DNA of 64,000 nt from Rhodanobacter denitrificans. Its GTDB lineage: Bacteria; Pseudomonadota; Gammaproteobacteria; Xanthomonadales; Rhodanobacteraceae. Below the pieces are notes generated by a model that did not search any database, was not told the origin of the DNA, and saw only the letters and a program-made list of their open reading frames with translations. Within the stretch, counting starts at the first letter, position 1, and every line of letters begins with the position of its first letter. The DNA is taken from the NCBI RefSeq assembly GCF_000230695.2, contig NC_020541.1, forward strand, positions 558,001-622,000, read 5' to 3'. Positions 10,299-17,470 of this stretch are shown here, one piece after another. The position numbers and the translations under genes are program-made.

Positions 10299-10320
10299 GC
10301 CGGCTCCGCGGAGCGCTCAG
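10295..10320. terminator. Shared hairpin between convergent phoQ and mtfA
   Basis: CTGAGC (10295-10300) pairs with GCTCAG (10315-10320), with an inner GCTCC/GGAGC stem. The phoQ TGA and the mtfA stop (complement) both fall inside the arms. There is no long T-tract, so termination efficiency is unknown. Confidence 0.45.
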
Positions 10321-11111
10321 CGCGCGCGGCAGAAGCCCACCGGTTCGCGGCCTTCGGCGGGCGAGCGGCCGTAGTAGGCTTCCAGCAATTCGGCGACCGC
10401 CGGCTCGGCCTCGCGCAGCAGCACCGGTTGCGAGTAGTGCAATTCGCTGACCACGGCAAAGTACTCGGCGGCGCTTTCGGTGGCGTAGTGGTCGATCGGG
10501 CTGTTGCAGCGGTCTGGCGGCGTGGCGACCAGGCGGTCGTAGGCCTGCTGGAATTGCTGGATCCAGCGCCGCCGCGGAATGTCCACCAGCGGCGGCACGC
10601 CATCGGGCGGCCCGTCGAGCATGTCCAGCTTGTGCGCCATCTCGTGCACGACCACGTTGTAGCCGTCCCACGGCTGCTCCAGGTCCAGCTGCACATCGGC
10701 CAGCGACAGCACCAGCGGGCCGCGTTCCCACGCCTCGCCGATGCGGACCTCGTCGCCTTCGGTGACCACGCCGGTGCGGTCGTCGTGGTGGCTGCGGCGC
10801 ACCTTGAATTCGCCCGGGTAGATCAGCACCTCATGCCAGCCGCGCAGGCTGGCGCCCCCTTGCTGCAACGCCGGCAGGCAGGCCTGCATGGCGATCAGCA
10901 GGCGCCAGTAGTCGTCCAGCACGGCGCCGGCCAGGGCATGGAAGCGCTTGCGCGCGAGGAACAGGGCGGACAGCCGGCGCAGTTGGAGTTGCCGTTCGGG
11001 GTCGAGCCGGCGTGCCAGCGGGCAGCCGGCCAGCGCGCGTCGCCACAGTCGGTCGGCAATCGGCGCCGGTTCAAAACGCGCCCGCAGCGATTGCCACCAT
11101 GGCCCCGGCAT
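10317..11111 (-). CDS. mtfA: MtfA-like zinc-dependent peptidase (M90 family)
   Basis: A 264-residue cytosolic protein with the zinc metalloprotease signature VVHEMAHKLDMLDG, preceded by LIYPGEFKVRR. This is the pattern of MtfA (DgsA anti-repressor), which in enterobacteria binds the Mlc repressor and links to glucose PTS control. Length matches the family. ATG at 11111. It is convergent with phoQ. Whether the Mlc-related function applies in a bacterium of this group is unknown; the peptidase family call is firm. Confidence 0.88.
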   Translation of the reverse strand: MPGPWWQSLRARFEPAPIADRLWRRALAGCPLARRLDPERQLQLRRLSALFLARKRFHALAGAVLDDYWRLLIAMQACLPALQQGGASLRGWHEVLIYPGEFKVRRSHHDDRTGVVTEGDEVRIGEAWERGPLVLSLADVQLDLEQPWDGYNVVVHEMAHKLDMLDGPPDGVPPLVDIPRRRWIQQFQQAYDRLVATPPDRCNSPIDHYATESAAEYFAVVSELHYSQPVLLREAEPAVAELLEAYYGRSPAEGREPVGFCRAR

Positions 11112-11122
11112 GACGCCGAGCG

Positions 11123-11446
11123 TTACTGGATCGAGCCAGGCAGCAGCGATTGCCAGCCCAGATGCGGCCGGCGGGCCGGCGCCGGCGCAGAGGAAGCACC
11201 GCCGGAGCGGGTGCTGCCGTTGCCGGCATTGCCACCGGTATTGTCGTTGCTGCTGGCCGGCGGGCAGTCGCGGCCCAGCCCCAGCACGTCGCCACCGCTG
11301 CTGTTGCCGTCATGGGAACTGGCGTTGTCGAGCGTGGCGTGCGAGGAGCTGTCCAGGTCCTGGGTGGCGTCCAGACTCGTGGCCGCCGCGCCGCCGAGCC
11401 CGGCGATGCACAAGGCGCAACCGATAAGCCAATGGGTGGCACGCAT
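11123..11446 (-). CDS. Small secreted hypothetical protein
   Basis: A 107-residue protein with an N-terminal signal peptide (MRATHWLIGCALCIAGLGGAAA). A Ser/Asn/Gly/Asp-rich low-complexity middle carries one cysteine (GRDCPPAS), and the tail is short and ordered (HLGWQSLLPGSIQ). ATG at 11446 has GGGAG upstream. It lies 11 bases upstream of mtfA on the same strand and may share its transcript. I recognise no domain. It is likely exported to the periplasm or surface; no function can be given. Confidence 0.6.
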   Translation of the reverse strand: MRATHWLIGCALCIAGLGGAAATSLDATQDLDSSSHATLDNASSHDGNSSGGDVLGLGRDCPPASSNDNTGGNAGNGSTRSGGASSAPAPARRPHLGWQSLLPGSIQ

Positions 11447-11559
11447 GGCGATCGAACTCCCTGACCCTCAAGCGAGGGCCCTGATCGTCTCAGAAACACC
11501 GACGCCGTACCAGTGCTGCCGACCCGCCGGCGGGATGCCGCAGGGGCGGCCGGCCGGGC

Positions 11560-11565
11560 TAGAAT
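11560..11565 (+). promoter_or_regulatory. -10 element upstream of birA
   Basis: TAGAAT at 11560-11565 within GGGCTAGAATCC. The same CTAGAAT string precedes the SPOR gene (13386) and tRNA-Thr (14110), which supports a promoter role. No clear -35 is visible. Confidence 0.4.
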
Positions 11566-11571
11566 CCGCCG

Positions 11572-11643
11572 ATGCCTGAGCTGCCCCGCCATCCCTCCTT
11601 TTGCCGCCGCCGCGCCGCCGCAGCCCTTTCCGGGGCCTGCTGA
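11572..11643 (+). CDS. Possible 23-codon leader ORF overlapping the birA start
   Basis: ATG at 11572, seven bases after the TAGAAT element, opens a 23-residue frame (MPELPRHPSF..., Arg/Ala-rich). It ends with TGA at 11641-11643 in a TGATG overlap with the birA start. It has no good ribosome-binding site, but a near-leaderless transcript could be translated. It could couple translation into birA; it may equally be chance. Confidence 0.25.
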   Translation: MPELPRHPSFCRRRAAAALSGAC

Positions 11644-12632
11644 TGCAGCCGGCCGAATTGCTGGCCCTGCTCGCCGAAGGTGAATCACTGTCCGGTGCCG
11701 GCCTTGCCGCGCGGACCGGGGTGACCCGCGCGGCAATCTGGAAGCAGGTCGAGGCCCTGCGCGCCCGTGGCGTGCCGATCGAGGCGCGCGGCACCACGGG
11801 TTATCGCCTGCCCTGGCCGTTGCAGATGCTGGATGCGAAGCGGATCCGCGCCGCCCTGCCGACGCCGCTGGCGCGCTCGCTGGGGGCGCTGGAGGTGCAC
11901 TGGGAACTCGATTCCACCTCCAGCGAACTGCAGCGTCGTGGCAACGCGGCGAAGGACTTCAGCATCGTGCTGGCCGAGACCCAGCGAGCCGGGCGCGGCC
12001 GGCGTGGACGCACGTGGCTGTCGCCGCCCGGGCTGAACCTGTACCTGTCCTGCCTCAAGCGTTTCGAGTCCGGGTGTGCCGCGTTGAGCGGATTGTCGCT
12101 GGCGGTCGGCGTGATGGTGCTGCGCGCGCTGGAGCAGCTGGGCATCGCCGGAGCCGGGCTGAAGTGGCCGAACGACGTGCTCGCCGTCGGCGGCGACCGG
12201 GCCGGCGGCAAACTGGGCGGCATCCTGGTCGAGCTGAGCGGCGAATACCAGGGGCCGTGCGCGGCGATCATCGGCATTGGTCTCAACCTGCGACTGACGC
12301 CGGCACTGCGCGAACAGGCCGGGCAGCCGGCCTGCGACCTGGCCACCCTGGCCGGCGGCACGCCGCCGGACCGCAACCGCGCCGCGGCGGCGCTGGTCCA
12401 GGTGCTGGTCGAGGGACTGCGGCAGTTCGAGCGCGAGGGCTTCGCCGCGTTCGTCGATGACTACGCGCGCCACGACCTGCTGCGCGACCAGCCGCTGCAG
12501 CTGAGTGGGGCACCGGGCGTGTTCGACGGCGTGGGCGCTGGCGTGGACGGGCGCGGCGCGCTGCAGGTGCGCATGGCCGATGGCAGCATGCGCCGGATCG
12601 ACAGCGCGGACGTCACGGTGCGCCGCGCATGA
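11643..12632 (+). CDS. birA: Bifunctional biotin-protein ligase / biotin operon repressor
   Basis: A 329-residue protein with an N-terminal winged HTH (LSGAGLAARTGVTRAAIWKQVEALRARG, residues about 18-45). The ligase domain carries GRGRRGRTWLSPPGLNLYLS (biotinyl-AMP loop), KWPNDVL and GGILVELSGE. The enzyme activates biotin and attaches it to biotin carboxyl carrier protein; with the HTH it can repress biotin genes. ATG at 11643 follows GGGG and overlaps an upstream TGA. Its stop overlaps the coaX start (ATGA), a common birA-coaX arrangement. Confidence 0.95.
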   Translation: MQPAELLALLAEGESLSGAGLAARTGVTRAAIWKQVEALRARGVPIEARGTTGYRLPWPLQMLDAKRIRAALPTPLARSLGALEVHWELDSTSSELQRRGNAAKDFSIVLAETQRAGRGRRGRTWLSPPGLNLYLSCLKRFESGCAALSGLSLAVGVMVLRALEQLGIAGAGLKWPNDVLAVGGDRAGGKLGGILVELSGEYQGPCAAIIGIGLNLRLTPALREQAGQPACDLATLAGGTPPDRNRAAAALVQVLVEGLRQFEREGFAAFVDDYARHDLLRDQPLQLSGAPGVFDGVGAGVDGRGALQVRMADGSMRRIDSADVTVRRA

Positions 12633-13369
12633 GGCTGCTGCTCGACCTCGGCAACACGCGGCTGAAGTGGGCGCTGCAGGCGCAGCCGGAAGGCTGGCTG
12701 GCACGCGGTGCGGTGGACTGGCAGGATCATCCGGCGGCCGCGCTGGCATCGGCCTGGGCCGGCTTGCCGCGGCCGGCGCGGGTGCTTGCGGCGTCGGTCG
12801 TCGATGCCGCGCGCGAAGCGCAGGTGGAAGCCGTGGCGCAGCGCCTGTTCGATTGCGCGCCGACCTGGCTGCGCACGCCGGCGCATGCCTGCGGTGTGCA
12901 CAACGCGTACGCCGAGCCGCAGCGGCTCGGCGTGGACCGGTTCCTGGCGATGGTGGCGGCGCATGCCGACGGCCACGCGCCGTGCGTGCTGGCCGGCGTC
13001 GGTACCGCGCTCACGCTGGATGCGCTGGCGGCCGATGGCCGGCACCTGGGCGGCCTGATCGCGCCAGGCCCGGCGCTGATGCAGCAGTCGCTGCTGGGTG
13101 CCACCGCGCAGGTGCGGCCGGAGCGGCCGGGTGTGGTCGTGGAGCTGGCCGACAACACCGCGGACGCGGTGGCTTCGGGTTGCTGGCACGCGGCGGCCGC
13201 GCTGGTCGAACGCTTCGCGACCCGGGCCACGGCGCGGCTGGGCGCGACGCCGCAGCTGATCCTCGGCGGCGGCGATGCCGCATCGCTGCTGCCGCTGCTG
13301 TCACTGCCGGCCCGGCTGAGTCCGGACAGCGTGCTGCGCGGCCTTGCCGTGTGGGCCAATGCGTCATGA
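12629..13369 (+). CDS. coaX: Type III pantothenate kinase
   Basis: A 246-residue ASKHA-fold kinase for the first step of coenzyme A synthesis. Motifs: DLGNTRLKWAL (phosphate 1), GVDRFLAM, GVGTALTLDAL and the LGGLIAPGPALM segment typical of CoaX. The start overlaps the birA stop as ATGA, indicating one operon for biotin and CoA cofactor functions. Length is normal. Confidence 0.93.
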   Translation: MRLLLDLGNTRLKWALQAQPEGWLARGAVDWQDHPAAALASAWAGLPRPARVLAASVVDAAREAQVEAVAQRLFDCAPTWLRTPAHACGVHNAYAEPQRLGVDRFLAMVAAHADGHAPCVLAGVGTALTLDALAADGRHLGGLIAPGPALMQQSLLGATAQVRPERPGVVVELADNTADAVASGCWHAAAALVERFATRATARLGATPQLILGGGDAASLLPLLSLPARLSPDSVLRGLAVWANAS

Positions 13370-13421
13370 CGCCCGGGCCGTCCGTCTAGAATGGTGCCCG
13401 CTGCCGGTTGATGGGGGTTCG

Positions 13422-14087
13422 ATGTTCCTGCGTCTGCTGTTCGTGTTGTTGACCGCGCTGAACATCGCGGTGGGCGCCTGGCTGCTGCTGGGGCAGCCGT
13501 ATGCCCGCGGCGGCATGCCCAGCGACCCCGGCGTGGCGGAACTGCGCCTGCTGTCGGAACTGCCCGAGTCCGGCCCGGCAGCGACGGCGTCGGCAGCCGT
13601 GCCTCCGACGGTGACGCCACCGCGCAATCTCGTTTACAGCTGCCTGGCGCTGGGTCCGTTCGCCACCCCGCAGGACCTGCGCAATGCGCGCCAGGCGCTG
13701 TCCGCGCAGGCCACGCGAATGCGTTCGCGCCAGGAACAGGCCAGCCAGACCAGCGGCTGGTGGGTCTACCTGCCGGCCGCCGGCAGCCGCGTGCAGGCGC
13801 TGGCGGTGGCGCGCCAGCTGGCGGCGCGCAATATCGACGACTACTTCGTGGTCAGCTCCGGCGACCAGCCCAACACGATCTCGCTGGGCCTGTTCAAGGA
13901 CCCGGCGAATGCGCGCAAACGCCGCGACGAAGTCACTGCGGCCGGCTTTCCCGCCCGCATGAGCGAGCGCAGCGAGAGCGTGCCCGAATACTGGCTGGAT
14001 CTGGTGGTCGCCGACGGCGGCAATTTCGACTGGCGCAGCCGTGTCCGCACCGCCGGCATCGACGCACACGACACCGGCTGCTTCTGA
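13422..14087 (+). CDS. SPOR-domain inner-membrane protein
   Basis: A 221-residue protein with one N-terminal transmembrane segment (LRLLFVLLTALNIAVGAWLLL), a Pro/Ala-rich linker and a C-terminal SPOR-like domain (residues about 120-195: WVYLPAAGSRVQALAVARQLAARNIDDYFVV...ISLGLFKDPANARKRRDEVTAAG). SPOR domains bind denuded peptidoglycan at septa. ATG at 13422 follows GGGGG; a CTAGAAT string 37 bases upstream may be its -10. It follows coaX by 52 bases and precedes tRNA-Thr. Confidence 0.8.
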   Translation: MFLRLLFVLLTALNIAVGAWLLLGQPYARGGMPSDPGVAELRLLSELPESGPAATASAAVPPTVTPPRNLVYSCLALGPFATPQDLRNARQALSAQATRMRSRQEQASQTSGWWVYLPAAGSRVQALAVARQLAARNIDDYFVVSSGDQPNTISLGLFKDPANARKRRDEVTAAGFPARMSERSESVPEYWLDLVVADGGNFDWRSRVRTAGIDAHDTGCF

Positions 14088-14110
14088 ACACGCGCCGTGA
14101 TGTGCCCTGC

Positions 14111-14116
14111 TAGAAT
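14111..14116 (+). promoter_or_regulatory. -10 element for tRNA-Thr
   Basis: TAGAAT in TGCTAGAATCC (extended -10), ending 11 bases before the mature tRNA 5' end. This is consistent with a short leader. Confidence 0.5.
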
Positions 14117-14127
14117 CCATCGCCTTC

Positions 14128-14203
14128 GCCGGCATAGCTCAGTTGGTAGAGCAACTGATTTGTAATCAGTAGGTCGCGGGTTCGACTCCTGCTGCCGGCA
14201 CCA
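14128..14203 (+). tRNA. tRNA-Thr (anticodon TGT)
   Basis: A complete 76-nt cloverleaf. Acceptor GCCGGCA pairs with TGCCGGC, the D-arm is GCTC...GAGC, the anticodon stem ACTGA/TCAGT encloses loop TTTGTAA with anticodon TGT at 14161-14163, the T-arm is GCGGG TTCGACT CCTGC, the discriminator is A, and CCA is encoded (14201-14203). It reads ACA and, by wobble, other ACN threonine codons. Confidence 0.97.
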
Positions 14204-14377
14204 GCTTCCAGCCATCCGCCTGGCCACTCGCCCGTATTTTTCTCCGCGGTCGGTGGCACCGCGACGAGCGCCCGCCCCAGGCTGAACGCTTCAACCCGGT
14301 CTTAACGAAACCATCGCGATCTCTCTACTTCCGCCTGTTCACCGTCGCATGGCCGGGGGCATGCGCGAGGGCACATC

Positions 14378-14629
14378 ATGGGTACGCTTTACGTGGTGCA
14401 GGGCTTTCACGAGGTGGACGGCGACGTCGTCGCGGACAAACCGATTCTTCACGGCATGGAGCAGCTGGCGCGCACGCGCGGTGAAATGCTGGCCAGACAA
14501 CGTGAGGGCGTGCTGGTTTACGCACAGGCGGCCGACATCGACCGCGGCGAGTACTCGGAACCGATCATCCTCGCCCGGTACGGCCGGGTACCGCATCCGG
14601 AACAACAGAGTCTTTGCCAGGCTGGCTGA
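14378..14629 (+). CDS. Small hypothetical protein
   Basis: An 83-residue frame from ATG 14378 with codon use like the neighbours. The predicted protein (MGTLYVVQGFHEVDGDVVAD..., DPADIDRG-like acidic patches) is soluble, without signal or membrane segment. It lies alone between tRNA-Thr and another small gene. I recognise no domain. A GC-rich hairpin (14649-14670) follows its stop. Probably real, function unknown. Confidence 0.5.
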   Translation: MGTLYVVQGFHEVDGDVVADKPILHGMEQLARTRGEMLARQREGVLVYAQAADIDRGEYSEPIILARYGRVPHPEQQSLCQAG

Positions 14630-14648
14630 GCGGAGCGGCGAAAGCACG

Positions 14649-14670
14649 GAGCCGGCCGGGGCCGGGGCTC
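14649..14670 (+). terminator. GC-rich hairpin after the 83-residue gene
   Basis: GAGCC (14649-14653) and GGCTC (14666-14670) flank a GGCCGG/CCGGGG core about 20 bases after the stop at 14629. There is no T-tract. Confidence 0.3.
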
Positions 14671-14827
14671 TCTCCGGGCCGTTTGCGTACGCCAGCCCTA
14701 GGTGCGCGCCGACATACGCAGCGGGCTGCGCGATGCAGACTGGGCAAAGACCGGAGGCACAGCATCACCCGTCGGCAAGGGGGCTCGGGTGGGGCTCCGG
14801 GCGATTCCTCTGTCCGGGAGTGCAGCG

Positions 14828-15067
14828 ATGCGCATGGTTCTGTCGATCAAGGAAAGCCGCCATGGCTTGTGGCGCATCTGCAGCGGGGAGGCCGTGCTGT
14901 ACGACAAGCTGCGCTTCACGCATGCGATCCGGCTGGCGCGCGGACTGGCGCGGGAAGAGCACGCCAATTCTGGCCGCACGGTCAGTGTCGAGATGGCCTG
15001 TGCGGAGTTCACCATCACCCTGGCGCACTATGCGGGGGTCGCCAGCCCGCAGCGCGTCGCGGCCTGA
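14828..15067 (+). CDS. Small hypothetical protein
   Basis: A 79-residue protein (MRMVLSIKESRHGLWRICSG...). ATG 14828 has GGGAG eight bases upstream. It is basic at the ends with a compact central helix (AIRLARGLAREEHANSGRTV) and no signal peptide. The pattern 'W.I..G..L...F....A...A..LA' is reminiscent of DUF2188-type small proteins, but I am not sure. Monocistronic by spacing. Confidence 0.5.
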   Translation: MRMVLSIKESRHGLWRICSGEAVLYDKLRFTHAIRLARGLAREEHANSGRTVSVEMACAEFTITLAHYAGVASPQRVAA

Positions 15068-15307
15068 CGCCACCGGCCTGCCGCACTCCCGGGCGTGCTG
15101 TCGCGCCAGCGGCCGCGCACTTCGCTGCGAGGCATGATCGGCGTGCCATGTCGTGGCGTGCTTGCGGGGTCTCGATCGTGTGCACTACGCCGGCCGTCGA
15201 CGGTCGGTTTGCCAACGGCCCCATGGCCGGCGTTGGGCATGCACGCCACATGAAAGCTTGCTACGATCCACTCGACGGCTGCGCAGGGGCAGCTCGGGGT
15301 GATCGAC

Positions 15308-15508
15308 ATGCAAACGCTTCTTGCGCATTCCGCCTTCTGGCGTGGAGTGTCGCTGTTTGCAGGGATGCTGCTGGGGAAAATCATTCGGGATGCCAAGCCC
15401 GCCGCCTCACCGCCCCGGAATGCCGGGGATCTGGTGTCGTGGAATCCGGGCGCGCGATCGCGCCGCGAGGACGAGTTGGCACGAAGTCGCCATACGGGAT
15501 GCCGCTGA
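15308..15508 (+). CDS. Possible small membrane-anchored protein
   Basis: A 66-residue frame (ATG 15308; an in-frame GTG lies at 15299). A hydrophobic segment near the N-terminus (FWRGVSLFAGMLLGKII) is followed by a charged tail rich in Arg. Ribosome-binding site is weak (GGGGTG). Coding status is uncertain; the tail has lower codon bias than neighbours. Confidence 0.3.
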   Translation: MQTLLAHSAFWRGVSLFAGMLLGKIIRDAKPAASPPRNAGDLVSWNPGARSRREDELARSRHTGCR

Positions 15509-15618
15509 CCGACGAGCGTGCCGGTTCGGGCAGCCAGCGTGGATGCAACGGATGCGATCGCCGCGGTCGTGCATCGGCCCGGCGGCGGCGCCTTTCCAGA
15601 TCGAGCCGGAGGATGCCC

Positions 15619-16077
15619 ATGCACGTTTCGTCCATCTTGCGCCGCTTCGGCCTGGGCGCGTTCGCCTTATGGACCACCATGGCGCTGGCGCAGTCGGGTT
15701 CCGGCAACATGATGACGATGACGGTCACCATGAAGATGCAGGTATCGGGCGCGGGCGACTTGCCGGCGCGCACGACCACGCAGGAGGTGTGCGCCTCCAC
15801 GGACCATGACATGCGCGCCATGCTGCAGCATCAGCAGAAGTGCGTGGTCAGCGACTACCGGCAGCTCGGCAGCGTCATCAGCTACCACCTGGTTTGCGGC
15901 GGAAATCCGCCGACGATGACCGGCTATGCGCGCTTCGAGCTGCTGCCCAACGACGACATCCGGGGCAGCGTCCACGCGAACAGCAACATGGGCGGCCAAA
16001 GCGTGGTGATGGACATGGCCTACGCCGGCCGGCGCACCGGCAGCTGCGATTACGGCGCGAGCCGGCAGCGGCGTTGA
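15619..16077 (+). CDS. DUF3617-type periplasmic protein
   Basis: A 152-residue protein with a signal peptide (FGLGAFALWTTMALAQ). The mature domain (TMTVTMKMQVSG..., EVCAS, CVVSDYRQLGSVISYHLVCGG, YARFELLPNDDIRG, SCDYG) has the conserved spaced cysteines and '-C.....P.' pattern of DUF3617. Two ATGs compete: at 15613, GGAGG abuts the codon, so 15619 with GGAGG seven bases upstream is preferred. Function of the family is unknown; the protein is periplasmic. Confidence 0.7.
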   Translation: MHVSSILRRFGLGAFALWTTMALAQSGSGNMMTMTVTMKMQVSGAGDLPARTTTQEVCASTDHDMRAMLQHQQKCVVSDYRQLGSVISYHLVCGGNPPTMTGYARFELLPNDDIRGSVHANSNMGGQSVVMDMAYAGRRTGSCDYGASRQRR

Positions 16078-16159
16078 GTGGAACGCCATGGGGGCGACCA
16101 TCGACAGGCATCTTGCCGGTGCGGCCGTGCCGGTCCGGGCGTCGGCGGGCCTGTTCCGG

Positions 16160-16196
16160 TAGACTTTCGGCTCGTTCGCGACGGTTCGTGTCGCGA
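16160..16196 (+). promoter_or_regulatory. Putative promoter and inverted repeat in the arginase leader
   Basis: A possible -10 TAGACT at 16160-16165 is followed by a perfect 7-bp inverted repeat TCGCGAC (16176-16182) / GTCGCGA (16190-16196). It lies about 140 bases before the arginase start. It could be an operator or the base of a leader hairpin. Confidence 0.3.
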
Positions 16197-16336
16197 GTAC
16201 CCTTCTCACTGGGACGGCGGTGACTCGTTCGGGATGGTGGCGGAACGCCCCTTCGCCGGCTGTCGTTCCGACGTCGGAGGCGTGCGATGGCCCAGGCCGC
16301 GCGGCCGCCGCGATGCATGGCAGGTAGACACGGATC

Positions 16337-17251
16337 ATGGGCAATCAGACTGTTTCATTGATCGGCGTGCCGACCGACATCGGCGCCGGCCATCGGGGTG
16401 CCGCGATGGGGCCGGAAGCGCTGCGGGTAGCCAACCTGGCGGCGAAGCTGGAGCGCCGCGGACTGAAGGTGATCGACCGCGGCAACCTGCAGGGGCCGCT
16501 CAATCCGTGGCTGCCGCCTGAGCACGGCTACCGGCATCTGGACGAGGTGGTGGCCTGGAATACGGCCGTCCATACGGCTGTTCACCAGGAGCTTCAGGCA
16601 GGCCGCCTGCCGATCATGCTCGGCGGCGACCACTGCCTGGCGATCGGCTCGATCTCGGCGGTGGCGCGTCATTGCCACGACGAAGGCAAGCAGTTGCGCG
16701 TGCTGTGGCTGGATGCGCACACCGACTTCAACACGGCGCAGGCCACGCCCACCGGCAACATCCATGGCATGCCGGTGGCCTGCCTGTGCGGCATCGGCCC
16801 GGCCGGGCTGATCGACCTGGGCGGCAGCGTGCCGGCGACCACGCCGGACGTGTTCCGCTACGTCGGCATCCGTTCGGTCGACGAGGGCGAGAAGCGGCTG
16901 GTGCGCGAGGCGCACATGCAGGTGCACGACATGCGCCACATCGACGAGATCGGCATGAAGCGCGTGATGGAAGAGGCGCTGGCCGGAATCGACGAGAACA
17001 CCCACCTGCACGTGAGCTTCGACGTCGACTTCCTCGACCCCAGCATCGCGCCGGGCGTGGGCACCACCGTGCGCGGCGGGCCGGATTACCGCGAGGCGCA
17101 ACTGTGCATGGAAATGCTCGCCGATACCGGCCGGGTGGGGTCGCTGGACATCGTCGAACTGAACCCGGCCTTCGACAAGCGCAACCAGACCGCGAAGCTG
17201 GCGGTGGACCTGGTCGAATCGCTGTTCGGCAAATCCACGCTGATCCGCTGA
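16337..17251 (+). CDS. rocF: Arginase
   Basis: A 304-residue ureohydrolase that hydrolyses arginine to ornithine and urea. Manganese-binding motifs are visible: LGGDHCLAIG, LWLDAHTDFN and HVSFDVDFLDPSIAPGVGTTVRGG; the last, with GTxVxGG, favours arginase over agmatinase. Length is typical of bacterial arginases. The ATG at 16337 lacks an obvious strong ribosome-binding site. The 259-base region before it holds a possible promoter and inverted repeat but no gene. No urease or ornithine genes are nearby. Confidence 0.9.
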   Translation: MGNQTVSLIGVPTDIGAGHRGAAMGPEALRVANLAAKLERRGLKVIDRGNLQGPLNPWLPPEHGYRHLDEVVAWNTAVHTAVHQELQAGRLPIMLGGDHCLAIGSISAVARHCHDEGKQLRVLWLDAHTDFNTAQATPTGNIHGMPVACLCGIGPAGLIDLGGSVPATTPDVFRYVGIRSVDEGEKRLVREAHMQVHDMRHIDEIGMKRVMEEALAGIDENTHLHVSFDVDFLDPSIAPGVGTTVRGGPDYREAQLCMEMLADTGRVGSLDIVELNPAFDKRNQTAKLAVDLVESLFGKSTLIR

Positions 17252-17470
17252 GGCGGATCGAGGCCGTTCGACGCAACCTGTCGGGTCGCGTCGAAGCGCA
17301 GTTCACCCCTCGCTGAACCTGGCGTCTCATGAGCTTCGGTCTCCCTGCCGCGGTCGTGGGTCGACGGAAGCCGTACCGGATCACGGGATTTTTTGGCAAG
17401 GGCGGCGGCCCGGCCGGTCGAGCGGTTTCGCCGTATGTCGTAGACTGCGCTTTTACCTGCGCGGCGCAGC

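Noticed and set aside
10428..11579. A 383-codon plus-strand frame across mtfA and the small secreted gene
   Set aside because: Antisense to mtfA, whose zinc motif is intact; composition is shadow-like.
16200..16300. Guanidine (ykkC-type) riboswitch before arginase
   Set aside because: GGGACGG strings are present but the paired ACGR hairpins of mini-ykkC and the guanidine-I core are absent.
16078..16521. A frame running through the arginase leader into rocF in another frame
   Set aside because: Its 3' part overlaps the conserved arginase start and it has poor codon bias; the leader is better seen as regulatory DNA.
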